A stretch of DNA of 64,000 nucleotides from Helicobacter canadensis MIT 98-5491 (lineage in GTDB: Bacteria; Campylobacterota; Campylobacteria; Campylobacterales; Helicobacteraceae): NCBI RefSeq assembly GCF_000162575.1, contig NZ_CM000776.2:1205107-1269106 (forward strand), read 5' to 3'. A model generated the notes under the pieces. It did no database searches. It was not told where the DNA came from and was given only the letters and a program-made list of their open reading frames with translations. Below, piece after piece: positions 54,459 through 62,340 of this stretch (within the stretch, counting starts at the first letter, position 1; each line of letters begins with the position of its first letter). The position numbers were made by a program, and so were the translations under genes.

Positions 54459-55950
54459 AGCAAATACTAAAAACAATCAGTTTTTGTTTATTTTAGGATT
54501 ATTTCTAATTCTTTTTATATGGAATTTACTATTTTTGCCACAATCTGATGATTTTGCTCATTACTTCAGTGCAATAGATGATAATAAAAATTTTTTATCA
54601 AGCTATTTTGATTGGAATGGACGATTTGGCGAACTACTAAGCACCACTTTTTTTGGAAAAATCTACTTTTCGGATTATTCATGGGTTTTTGATTTCCTAA
54701 ATGCTGGAGTTGGCGTAATCTATCTTTGTGCATTTTTTGTATTATGCTTTGGAAAATTGCCATATAGCAAAGAAGATTTTATGTCTTTTGCATTTATATT
54801 TGGCTTCATATGTATTTTTGGTCATTTTGGTGCTATATTTTTATGGGGCGCTGGAGCTTCAAATTACTTATGGGGAGTGGGTTTTATTCTATGTTTTCTA
54901 CTTCCTTTTAGACTTTATTGGGAAAATAACGGCACAAAAAAAACCCCTTCTCTAAAAGTTTCAATATTTCTCTCTTTGTCTGCATTAATTTTTGGATTTT
55001 TAGCAGGAATGTCTAGCGAGTTTATTGGAATTGCAATAATAGCCTTTTTGTTTTTATTGTTTTTTGTTGCTACAATAAAAAAATGGAAGTTACCCATTTG
55101 GCAATATTTAGGTTTTTTGAGTATCAGCATTGGTTGGTTAGCTTTATTTCTATCCCCAGGAAGCAGAAAAAGATCGGAAGTATTAGCAGAAACAAATGCC
55201 TTTATACCACTCTCCGATTTTTTTGACTTGCCATTTTTAGATATGATATTACTAATTAATCAAACCTTTAATTCCCCTGCTACCTCAATGATTTTTAGGA
55301 TATTTTTGATAATTTTTGTTGCATTTTTTATAGTCAAAATGGGTTATATTAAGAACTTCAACAAATATTCTTATATTAATAAAGCAATTGTTATTTTCTT
55401 GTTTTTACTCTTTTGCTTGATACTATTAGCATTTTCAAAACATATCTGCGCATTTTTATTATATATAGCTTTATTGTTTTGCATTATAAAACTTATACAA
55501 ATAGATAATAAATACTTTATTTTTTTGGGGCTATTTATAGCATGGCTACTGATGGATTTATCGCTTTTTCAGCTTCATGGACATATCGCTCCAAGAGCAG
55601 AACTTGGAAAAGATTTAACATTAATTGCAATGAGTGTATTTATGTTTAGAGAACTCTATGCAAACCATCCTAGGTTTATTGGAAAATTAATAATTGGACA
55701 ATTTATCATTGGAATTTTATTTGCAAGTCTTGGGAGCTATAGCGTATGGAAACAATCAAATTATATAGAAAATGCATCGTCAAAAGAAGGAATGCAAAGC
55801 GAAGTGGTGCTACCTAAGGATATTAGATTTAACAAAATCATAGAAAAATATTTTTTGGATTATTCTCTTATTACTAATGATCCGCAAAATTGGGTAAATC
55901 AGGTAATTGCTAAGTATTACAATGTAAAAAGCTTATATATAGAAAAATGA
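54448..55950 (+). CDS. DUF6056-like multi-pass membrane protein, putative GT-C transferase
   Basis: A 500-residue inner-membrane protein with about eleven to twelve hydrophobic helices. After the first helix comes a periplasmic-looking PQSDDFAHYF segment with paired acidic residues, then DWNGRFGELLS and, before later helices, GAGASNYLWG and SPGSRKRSEV. This acid-rich first loop in a multi-helix protein is the pattern of GT-C enzymes that use lipid-linked sugars, and of the DUF6056 family found with GtrA/GtrB. I infer it transfers a flipped sugar to a periplasmic acceptor. It overlaps gtrA by four bases. Confidence 0.7.
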   Translation: MKLEANTKNNQFLFILGLFLILFIWNLLFLPQSDDFAHYFSAIDDNKNFLSSYFDWNGRFGELLSTTFFGKIYFSDYSWVFDFLNAGVGVIYLCAFFVLCFGKLPYSKEDFMSFAFIFGFICIFGHFGAIFLWGAGASNYLWGVGFILCFLLPFRLYWENNGTKKTPSLKVSIFLSLSALIFGFLAGMSSEFIGIAIIAFLFLLFFVATIKKWKLPIWQYLGFLSISIGWLALFLSPGSRKRSEVLAETNAFIPLSDFFDLPFLDMILLINQTFNSPATSMIFRIFLIIFVAFFIVKMGYIKNFNKYSYINKAIVIFLFLLFCLILLAFSKHICAFLLYIALLFCIIKLIQIDNKYFIFLGLFIAWLLMDLSLFQLHGHIAPRAELGKDLTLIAMSVFMFRELYANHPRFIGKLIIGQFIIGILFASLGSYSVWKQSNYIENASSKEGMQSEVVLPKDIRFNKIIEKYFLDYSLITNDPQNWVNQVIAKYYNVKSLYIEK

Positions 55951-56375
55951 AGCTGCTAAGCAAGATTTTTAACATAAAAAAATATTGTAATTGGCAATTT
56001 TTGCGTTACTGCATTATCGGCAGTATTAATACAATCATAGGATTTGGGATTATCTTTTTTTTAATGGCTTTTGGAGTTTTTGCTGAAATGGCTAATTTTA
56101 TTGGGTATTGCATGGGAATTATTATAAGTTTTATGCTTAATAGCCAATTCACTTTTAAAGCCAAACATAACTATGCATTTTTGCGCTTTTGTTTGGCTAT
56201 GGGAGTTTCGTATTTGCTAAATTTATTAACTCTAATGTTTTGCTATAGAATTCTTTTGCTTAATCCCTATTTATCTCAAATATTTGCTGGAATCATTTAT
56301 ACAGGAAGTGGATTTTTATTTAGCAAATATTTTGTTTTTAAAGAGCAATGCACACAAACAGAAACTTTTAAATGA
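55947..56375 (+). CDS. gtrA: GtrA family putative flippase
   Basis: A 142-residue protein with four transmembrane helices (about 17-40, 44-64, 73-97, 103-125). The family signature RYCIIGSINTIIGFGI opens helix 1, and NSQFTFKAK and FSKYFVFKE end the two halves. GtrA proteins flip undecaprenyl-phosphate sugars across the inner membrane in serotype conversion and lipid decoration. It closes the six-gene cassette; the following DNA changes character to a mosaic island. Confidence 0.9.
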   Translation: MKLLSKIFNIKKYCNWQFLRYCIIGSINTIIGFGIIFFLMAFGVFAEMANFIGYCMGIIISFMLNSQFTFKAKHNYAFLRFCLAMGVSYLLNLLTLMFCYRILLLNPYLSQIFAGIIYTGSGFLFSKYFVFKEQCTQTETFK

Positions 56376-56491
56376 AAATCAAGAACTCCCAAAAGCACAC
56401 AATACCACTCCTTAGCACAAACTTTACAAATCATTCATTATTTTAAGCTTTTTTAAGTTATATTAAATAGTTTTTCTAAAAAAGGTCGCAA

Positions 56492-56689
56492 ATGTATCCT
56501 ATAAATTTACCCGAAGAGGAACTAAAAAACAAAGTCGCTACCGACTTTTTTAGCCCAAACCCACAGAGTCGGAGTATAAAGCTTGATAAACAAGCAAAAG
56601 AGATTCTAAAAAATCTAAATTCTACACAGATTTTAGGGCGTGTTGATTTTTGCGTGAGTTTTAATGCACAGAAAAATCTTTTTATTTAA
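56492..56689 (+). pseudogene. N-terminal remnant of a type II restriction-modification protein
   Basis: A 65-codon frame. LPEEELKNKVATDFF and QILGRVDFCVSF resemble the opening of large type IIG-like restriction-modification proteins of Campylobacter and Helicobacter, which continue for many hundreds of residues; here the frame ends at a stop after NLFI. The resemblance is from memory and could be wrong. I read it as the 5' stump of a deleted gene. Confidence 0.4.
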
Positions 56690-56715
56690 TATATTTACCA
56701 AACAAAAGGGCAAAT

Positions 56716-56952
56716 TTGACACACACATTAAAACATTATAATAGTCTATTTACCGAGTATGAAACCACAAAAAAAGAGCTCTTTCTTCATAAGCTTAGAG
56801 GAAAAAATTTAACCTACAAACGCTACACAAAAAGCCCATTGCGTTATGGTGGAGGCAAAAGTTTAGCGGTAGGATTAATCTTGGAGCAAATTCCTAGCGA
56901 CACGAAAAGACTTATTAGCCGTTCCTACAAACATATAAAAAACTATAAATAA
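56716..56952 (+). pseudogene. N-terminal remnant of a DNA adenine methyltransferase
   Basis: A 78-codon frame starting at TTG. YTKSPLRYGGGKSLAVGLI matches motif I of Dam-type (D12) adenine methyltransferases, where FGGGS and a catalytic DPPY should follow. After DTKRLIS the sequence changes to an unrelated basic tail and stops, so the catalytic part is gone. It is a truncated remnant joined to foreign sequence at about 56920. Confidence 0.65.
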
Positions 56953-56976
56953 ATATAAAATATTTTTAGTTTTAGA

Positions 56977-57004
56977 TTGACAAAAATATTTAATTTACTA
57001 TAAT
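56977..57004 (+). promoter_or_regulatory. Consensus sigma-70 promoter of the zeta-like gene
   Basis: TTGACA at 56977-56982 and TATAAT at 56999-57004 are both exact consensus with a 16-base spacer. Promoters in this phylum usually lack a -35, so this box pair is unusually strong. The zeta-like ATG is 28 bases after the -10, behind an AAGGAAAG ribosome site. Confidence 0.75.
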
Positions 57005-57031
57005 TGCTTAAAATTTATATAAGGAAAGCTT

Positions 57032-57664
57032 ATGGTAAATCAGCCTACAGTTACTATTTTTGCTGGTGTAAATGGTGCAGGAAAGACCACTTTATATTTT
57101 TTAGCACAAGAAAAAGGAATAAATTTAGGTTATCGTGTAAATGTAGATGAAATAGCTCAAAGCATCGGAGACCATAGAGATAGACAAACTCAAGTTCGTG
57201 CCTCAAGAATAGCTATAAAAATGCGTAAAGTTCATATGGACGATAAACTTAATTTCAATCAAGAAACTACGCTTTGCGGAAAATCTATATTAAATCTATT
57301 TGATGAATTAAAAGAGAATAATTATAAAATAAATTTACACTTTGTAGGACTTGATAGTCCGCAAACAGCAAAAGAGCGTGTAAAAATACGAGTTAGCAAA
57401 GGCGGACACGATATAGAACCGCATTTAATAGATAAAAGATACTACGAAAGTATGCAAAATCTTTTAAAAGTTATACCATTGTGTAATGAGATTTTAGTTT
57501 ATGATAACACTAAGAATTATGAATTAATTGCAAAAATAACAAATGAAAAAATAGATATATTAAAAAATGTTGAATGGTTTAATAATTTAATTTCAGAAAA
57601 AATAAAATCTCAAAACTATTCTTATGATAATGAATATAATTATTCTAGTAGGATTAAATTATAA
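57032..57664 (+). CDS. Zeta-toxin-like P-loop kinase
   Basis: A 210-residue zeta/PezT-type kinase. The Walker A is GVNGAGKTT (residues 12-20, Lys18). VNVDEIAQS carries the catalytic-base-like Asp, and NQETTLCG is the substrate-side segment, followed by FVGLDSPQTAKERVKIRV with the Walker-B-like and Arg sensors. Zeta enzymes phosphorylate UDP-N-acetylglucosamine and block wall synthesis, held off by an epsilon antitoxin. I find no antitoxin frame in the 80 bases upstream or directly downstream. The last four codons appear to come from the IS607 left end, and the stop overlaps the tnpA ATG by one base. Confidence 0.8.
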   Translation: MVNQPTVTIFAGVNGAGKTTLYFLAQEKGINLGYRVNVDEIAQSIGDHRDRQTQVRASRIAIKMRKVHMDDKLNFNQETTLCGKSILNLFDELKENNYKINLHFVGLDSPQTAKERVKIRVSKGGHDIEPHLIDKRYYESMQNLLKVIPLCNEILVYDNTKNYELIAKITNEKIDILKNVEWFNNLISEKIKSQNYSYDNEYNYSSRIKL

Positions 57665-58299
57665 TGAATAAGTTAATTCCTATAGGGCAAGCTTCACAAC
57701 TACTCGGTGTTACTATCCAAACAATTCGTAACTGAGATAAACAAGGTTTATTAAAACCTGATGATATTACTAAAGGAGGACAGCGTAGATATAAATTAGA
57801 AACTCTTAAAAATATAAATAAAAATATAAAATTTAACACTGATAATTTAAAAACTATTGCTTATCCAAGAGTTAGTAGTCACGACCAAAAAGATGACCTT
57901 ATAAGACAAGTTCAAGTTTTAGAACTATATTGTGCTAAGGCTGGATTTAATTATGAGGTGATTCAAGACTTAGGCAGTGGAATGAATTATTATAAAAAAG
58001 GCTTAACCAAGCTTTTAAACCTTATCTTAGAAGGACAAGTAAAAAGACTTGTTCTAACCCATAAAGATAGATTGCTTAGATTTGGAGCAGAGCTTGTCTT
58101 TGCAATCTGTGAAGCCAAAGAGGTTGAAGTGATTATTATCAATAAAGGCGATGAAAATATTAAGTTTGAAGAAGAACTTGCCAAAGATGTTTTAGAGATT
58201 ATCACAGTGTTTTCTGCAAGGCTTTATGGCAGTAGAAGCAAGAAAAATAAAAAACTCTTAGATTCTATGCAAGAGGTTATTAATGACAATCTCTCATAA
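57664..58299 (+). pseudogene. tnpA: IS607 TnpA serine recombinase with nonsense codon
   Basis: Read through as one frame of 211 codons. The N-terminal MerR-like helix-turn-helix is IPIGQASQLLGVTIQTIRN, then a TGA replaces the conserved Trp (normally RNW or RRW) at codon 24, then DKQGLLKPD continues. The recombinase domain has YPRVSSHDQKDDL with the catalytic Ser, and the frame ends cleanly overlapping tnpB. One TGG-to-TGA change explains the break. A GTG at 57958 could start only a recombinase fragment lacking the catalytic Ser, so no active TnpA is expected. Confidence 0.88.
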
Positions 58300-59533
58300 A
58301 ATAGAGCTAATCCCAAACAACAAAGCAAAGACTTATTTTAAAAAAGCCTTTGGTTGTTCTAGGTTAGCATATAATTGGGGATTAGCTAAATGGCAGGAAT
58401 ACTATAAACAAGGAATCAAGAAAAGCCATTTAGATTTAAAAAAAGAATTTAATTCCATCAAAAAAGAGCAGTTTCCCTTTGTGTATGAGATTAGTAAATA
58501 CGCTACCCAACAACCTTTTATTTATCTAAATCTTGCATTTCAAGCTTTCTTTAGAGATTTAAAGAAAGGAAAGCTAAGTTATCCAAGATTTAAAAAGAAA
58601 AAAGATAATCAAGACTCATTTTATTTAGGTGGTGATACAGTTAAGATTATCCAAAAAGAAAAAGCTTATTATCTTAACATTCCCAATCTAGGATATATTA
58701 AACTAAGAGAAAATTTAAAATTTAAAGGAAAAATACATTCAGTAACCATAAGCCAAAAGGCTAATAGATTCTATGCCTCTTTTAGTGTGAATATCGATGA
58801 GAATGAATTTAATGCCACACATAAACAAGCATTACAGACTAAGCAAGGCTTAGGTATCGATGTGGGATTAAAATCCTTTGTGAGTTTATCTAATGGTTTA
58901 AGCATACAAGCACCTAAGCCATTATATAAGCTTACAAGAAAGCTTAAAAGAGTTAGCAGACAACTTAGTAAAAAGCAACACCCAAAAACCAAAGGTGATG
59001 CAACTAAGAAGTCTAACAACTATATTAAGCAAAGCTTGAAGCTTAATAAACTCCACGCAAAAATTGCCAATATAAGAAGTGATTTTTTACATAAACTTAC
59101 TTCAAGTCTAGTAAGACATTATGCTTACTTTGGGCTTGAGAATTTAAACATTAAAGCAATGGTAAAGAATCATAGACTAGCTAAGGCAATAAGTGATGTA
59201 AGTTTTTATGAGTTTAAAAGGCAATTACAATATAAAAGCCTTTATTATAAAAGAGAAGTCTTGGAGGTTAATCGATTCTATCCTAGCTCTAAACAATGCT
59301 CACAATGTGGAAGCATAAAAGAGAATCTCACGCTTAAGGATAGAATCTATGAGTGTGAGAATTGTGGAATGAAAATAGATAGAGATTATAATGCAAGTTT
59401 AAATCTCTACAATCACATTACACAAGAGATAGGGCAAGTTCTACCCAAATCTACGCCTGAGGACTTGACGGCTCTGCAAGTAGATTTAGCAATAAATAAT
59501 ATTGCAACCAGCAAGGTTGAGACAGGAATTTAA
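58283..59533 (+). CDS. tnpB: TnpB RNA-guided nuclease of IS607
   Basis: A 416-residue TnpB, ancestor family of Cas12. RuvC-I Asp193 is in GIDVGLKSF, RuvC-II Glu286 in FGLENLNI, and RuvC-III Asp368 in DRDYNASLN. The zinc ribbon has Cys339, Cys342, Cys358 and Cys361. An N-terminal helix-turn-helix-like region covers about 1-60. All catalytic residues are intact although tnpA is broken. TnpB proteins use an omega RNA from the element's right end, which here would overlap the tnpB 3' end and extend to about 59571, taking its guide from 59572 onward. Confidence 0.93.
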   Translation: MTISHKIELIPNNKAKTYFKKAFGCSRLAYNWGLAKWQEYYKQGIKKSHLDLKKEFNSIKKEQFPFVYEISKYATQQPFIYLNLAFQAFFRDLKKGKLSYPRFKKKKDNQDSFYLGGDTVKIIQKEKAYYLNIPNLGYIKLRENLKFKGKIHSVTISQKANRFYASFSVNIDENEFNATHKQALQTKQGLGIDVGLKSFVSLSNGLSIQAPKPLYKLTRKLKRVSRQLSKKQHPKTKGDATKKSNNYIKQSLKLNKLHAKIANIRSDFLHKLTSSLVRHYAYFGLENLNIKAMVKNHRLAKAISDVSFYEFKRQLQYKSLYYKREVLEVNRFYPSSKQCSQCGSIKENLTLKDRIYECENCGMKIDRDYNASLNLYNHITQEIGQVLPKSTPEDLTALQVDLAINNIATSKVETGI

Positions 59534-59591
59534 CAGAAGTCTTATTGCTAGATTTTTATATCTATTTATAGGATTTTATAGGTTTAAATGA

Positions 59592-59870
59592 ACGGAAGAG
59601 CATAAAGAGATTGAAGATATTCTAAATGAAATAGATGAAATTCAAAATCGTTTTTTGAATATTTTTCACGATGAGGCAAAATTCTATAATGATGAAGCAG
59701 ACAGAATATTCAAAGAAACAATTTAAAAAATAGAGAAAAAAGAAAATAAAACATTAGAGATACAAGAACCTGAGGAATTAATAAACAATTTTTCAAAGTC
59801 CCTAGAGGATTCCCAAAAAGAATTAGAAGAAGAAATTGAAAAAATGATACAAGAAGCAAGATTTAGGTAA
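59592..59870 (+). pseudogene. Broken coiled-coil gene between IS607 and abiEii-like gene
   Basis: A frame with no start codon and one internal TAA (after FKETI). The two halves read as one acidic, helical, coiled-coil protein (EIEDILNEIDEIQNRF, then EELINNFSKSLEDSQKE and ending MIQEARFR). An upstream stop in the same frame means the N-terminus is missing. It ends ten bases before the AbiEii-like ATG, a position suitable for a companion or antitoxin gene, but I do not recognise the family. Confidence 0.6.
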
Positions 59871-59880
59871 TGGAGTAAAA

Positions 59881-60597
59881 ATGTTTGAAGCATATCAAAA
59901 AGCAAGAATCGCTTTACTAAAAGAGATACTACCACTTTTTGGTGGTAACTTTGTTTTGAAAGGCGGAACAGCATTGAGTTTGTTCTATGGACTTGATAGG
60001 TATTCTGAGTATTTAGACTTTGATGCGAAAAGCAATAATATGAATTTCATTAAACGCCTCAAAAATCATCAAAATTTCAGAGAGTGGAATATTTCTGTGA
60101 AAAAAGATACAGCAGTTGTTTTTAGAGCAATGTTGGATTATGGTGCTTATTCTCATTTGGGTGCTTACCCTCTAAAAATAGAAGTTAGTAGTCGCAATAA
60201 ATCGTTGTTGCAAAATAATCTTTTGAATTATAAAGAAATAAATGGCATCAATGTCTATAGCATTAAAGAACTTATTAATATGAAAACCACTGCCTTTTCT
60301 GGTAGAGATAAAATCAGAGATTTTTATGATTTAGGATTTTTACTAAAAGAATACCCACAACATTTTAGCAAAGACAATCTCTTGTCAATTCATCAAAAAA
60401 TAACCTATGCAGGAGAAGAAGAACTAGATTTGCTTTTGTTAGAAGAAATAGAAAAACATAAACTCGTTACAAACAAAGCAATAAAGACAGATAATTACGC
60501 TAATAGAATATTAGAGCAAATCAATACTCTTATTACGCAACTTTCACTAGAATATGATAAGCAAGAATATAATCAAGACAATATAAGAATCAAGTGA
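59881..60597 (+). CDS. AbiEii-like nucleotidyltransferase with altered active site
   Basis: A 238-residue protein of the AbiEii/AbiGii nucleotidyltransferase family, the toxic arm of phage-defence or type IV toxin-antitoxin systems. VLKGGTALSLFYGLDRYSE (25-43) matches the family core, but the catalytic DLD motif reads YLD: Tyr44 replaces the first Asp through a single G-to-T change at 60010. A second acidic residue (Asp46) remains. The later block ELINMKTTAFSGRDKIRDFYDLGFL is intact. It has a GGAG ribosome site and overlaps the downstream frameshifted gene (TGATG). Likely inactive unless another acid substitutes. Confidence 0.82.
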   Translation: MFEAYQKARIALLKEILPLFGGNFVLKGGTALSLFYGLDRYSEYLDFDAKSNNMNFIKRLKNHQNFREWNISVKKDTAVVFRAMLDYGAYSHLGAYPLKIEVSSRNKSLLQNNLLNYKEINGINVYSIKELINMKTTAFSGRDKIRDFYDLGFLLKEYPQHFSKDNLLSIHQKITYAGEEELDLLLLEEIEKHKLVTNKAIKTDNYANRILEQINTLITQLSLEYDKQEYNQDNIRIK

Positions 60598-61006
60598 TGA
60601 GTAGAGAAGTGCTTTACATCTCGGGTTGGGAGGCGTTAAACATTCCTAATGAAAAAAATCAAATAGCTGATTGGCATCCTTATTTGTTGTATTACAAAAA
60701 TAATCCATTGCAATTTTACTCAAGTAAAGATTCTGTCCTCAAAGAGAAAGGTATCAAAAAAAAAGATATATAGAGATTCTAAAAAAAGAATATTATGTCG
60801 CAGATTATGCAAGAGCTATCGCAGACCTTGTGTATCTTGGAAAAACACAAGGATTGAAAAATTGTGTAGATGATTTTTTGGACTCTATGGAAGCTCAAGA
60901 ACTTTTTGAATACTTGAAGCTATTACCCAAAAAAGAGCATATAGAAAATTTCATCAAATACGAGCTGACCAATCTCTATTTCAAAGAAAGAAAAAATCTC
61001 ACTTAG
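60597..61006 (+). pseudogene. Frameshifted partner gene of the AbiEii-like protein
   Basis: The first part runs from ATG 60597, with WEALNIP and ADWHPYLLYYKNN, to a stop at about 60771. The second part, with YYVADYARAIADLVYLGK and ENFIKYELTNLYF, is in another frame to TAG 61006. The frames join at a run of nine A bases near 60756; ten would give one protein of about 136 residues. The overlap with the abiEii-like stop marks it as a coupled partner, perhaps an antitoxin. It is either decayed or phase-variable. I do not recognise the family. Confidence 0.7.
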
Positions 61007-61403
61007 ATTCTTTCGAAAACATTTCTTTTACAAGTTTCACTATTTCTTCAGGCTCTGCATTTTCTCCAGGAATAACAGAACACACCAAAATAAAAATCGA
61101 TATAATATTGAGAAGTATTAAGAAAAAATTCCTTAAAATAAAATTGTCTCTGCAAAAAGGAACATAAAAAAGCAGAACAATTAATTGACCAGCAATACAC
61201 GCAAAAGTAAATCTCATAATTGAAATAAAACCTCCAGACCTATCTCTTGAAAACTCACCTAAATCTACAAAATGAGAAACAATTGAAGTGATAATTAATG
61301 TAAAAATACCTCCTACAAAAATCATAAACAAAGCAGTTTTCTCTAAAAAATACACTCCATATCTATCTTGTTCTGAAAAGAACATTCTAAGTTTTTCTTT
61401 CAT
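60999..61403 (-). CDS. Hypothetical three-helix membrane protein
   Basis: A 134-residue protein with three hydrophobic segments (about 22-46, 64-84, 91-112) and charged ends. A GGAAG ribosome site precedes the ATG. It overlaps the end of the frameshifted gene by eight bases on the opposite strand. I do not recognise the family. In this defence-gene neighbourhood a membrane effector is possible, but nothing in the sequence shows it. Confidence 0.6.
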   Translation of the reverse strand: MKEKLRMFFSEQDRYGVYFLEKTALFMIFVGGIFTLIITSIVSHFVDLGEFSRDRSGGFISIMRFTFACIAGQLIVLLFYVPFCRDNFILRNFFLILLNIISIFILVCSVIPGENAEPEEIVKLVKEMFSKESK

Positions 61404-61802
61404 CTTGCTTCCTTCTATTTTTAATAAATTTCATTTTGCCTCCTTAGCCATTTTAAGCAATCTAAAGATTTTTTAGAAAGTGGATAATGAGTTTTTTTGG
61501 TTAAAGGTTTGCAATCATAAAAAAGATGCGATATAATTCTTCTAGCTTTTGTTAAGCCTATGACTCTCTAAAATGCTTAGGGATTGCCCTAAAGTCTATG
61601 AAGTTTTTAAGGTTTTATGGGTGCAATTCTATCGCAAAAATATTAATAAGAACTTATTGGAACAAGAAAAAAATTGCTTGGAAAGCTAATTGAAATAGAA
61701 GCTATAGTGAAGTGATTTGCTTTTAGTGATAGAAATCTTATTCAAATTATGCTACACTTATTCATAAAATTAATTCTTTTGTTAAAAAAATGATTAGTTA
61801 CT
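61404..61802. other. Gene-poor gap with repeat copy R1
   Basis: Holds the upstream region of the three-helix membrane gene, a gene remnant at 61573-61715 that carries repeat R1, and the presumed abiEi-like promoter region. I see no other gene. Confidence 0.6.
61573..61715 (+). pseudogene. C-terminal gene remnant carrying repeat copy R1
   Basis: A frame from ATG 61573 reads RDCPKVYEVFKVLWVQFYRKN, then NLLEQEK, and breaks at a run of seven A bases; with eight A, as in copy R3, it would continue KLLGKLIEIEAIVK and stop. It is the 3' end of a lost gene that recurs at 63295 and 63539. I do not recognise the family. Confidence 0.55.
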
Positions 61803-62327
61803 ATGACAAGCATACAATTATTAAAAGTTCTTGATGAAATCGACAAGAATCTTAGAATCTCTGTTTTGAGTGCTAAACAGCTAAGATTATTTTTTCCCAA
61901 TGAAAGTAAGAGCGTTTTTTCTGTAGGATTAAACAGACAAGTCAAAAATGGCTTACTTGTCAAGCTTTGCAATGGACTATACTTCAACAAAAGAAGTCGC
62001 CATATTCCCCCAAATTTTTTGGAATATGTCGCAACTAAAATTAGAGCTAAAGAGACATTTTATCTTAGTTTAGAAAGTGTTTTGAGTGAGAATGGGCTAA
62101 TTTCGCAAATTCCTAATCGCTTAACTTTCATTTCTTCTTCTAGAAGCCAAATATTCCATACTCCTTATGGGATTATTGAATTTGTAAAAACTTCAAAAAA
62201 AGAGTTTTTTGATGAAAAGAATGGAATTGTCTATAATGAAAATAGGGGAATTTTTGAGGCGAGTGTAGAGAGAGCTATTAAAGATGCCTATAAGCATAGG
62301 AGAAGTATTGATTTGCTAGAAGAATAA
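61803..62327 (+). CDS. AbiEi-like antitoxin
   Basis: A 174-residue protein with an N-terminal winged-helix-like region (about 18-65: LSAKQLRLFF...VGLNRQVKNGLLVKL) and the AbiEi-family C-terminal half with LSLESVLSENGLI and a PYGIIEFV strand. It lies 13 bases before the AbiEii-like gene, the standard order of the type IV antitoxin-toxin pair. AbiEi proteins bind their own promoter and neutralise the nucleotidyltransferase without direct contact. No clear ribosome site precedes ATG 61803, so initiation may be weak or leaderless. Confidence 0.8.
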   Translation: MTSIQLLKVLDEIDKNLRISVLSAKQLRLFFPNESKSVFSVGLNRQVKNGLLVKLCNGLYFNKRSRHIPPNFLEYVATKIRAKETFYLSLESVLSENGLISQIPNRLTFISSSRSQIFHTPYGIIEFVKTSKKEFFDEKNGIVYNENRGIFEASVERAIKDAYKHRRSIDLLEE

Positions 62328-62340
62328 TGGAGAAGAGATA

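Larger units (their letters stand above)
57652..59571 (+). mobile_element. IS607-family element
   Basis: A serine-recombinase tnpA followed with a 17-base overlap by tnpB. Proposed ends are the GG dinucleotides in TAGGATT at 57651-57652 and 59571-59572; IS607 recombines at GG without target duplication. Joining the flanks restores a TAG stop to the zeta-like gene two codons after the GG. The boundaries are inference from this shared TAGGATT. Confidence 0.65.

Noticed and set aside
56716..56742. TTGACA and TATAAT box pair as a second zeta promoter
   Set aside because: The spacer is only 15 bases and the boxes lie inside the methyltransferase fragment; the pair at 56977 is better placed.
57730..57740. 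TGA in tnpA as selenocysteine or programmed read-through
   Set aside because: The residue expected from the family is Trp, one base away; there is no following hairpin, and a nonsense mutation in an insertion element is the simpler reading.
58771..59019. 82-codon minus-strand frame opposite tnpB
   Set aside because: Antisense shadow of a strongly conserved nuclease gene with no own signals.
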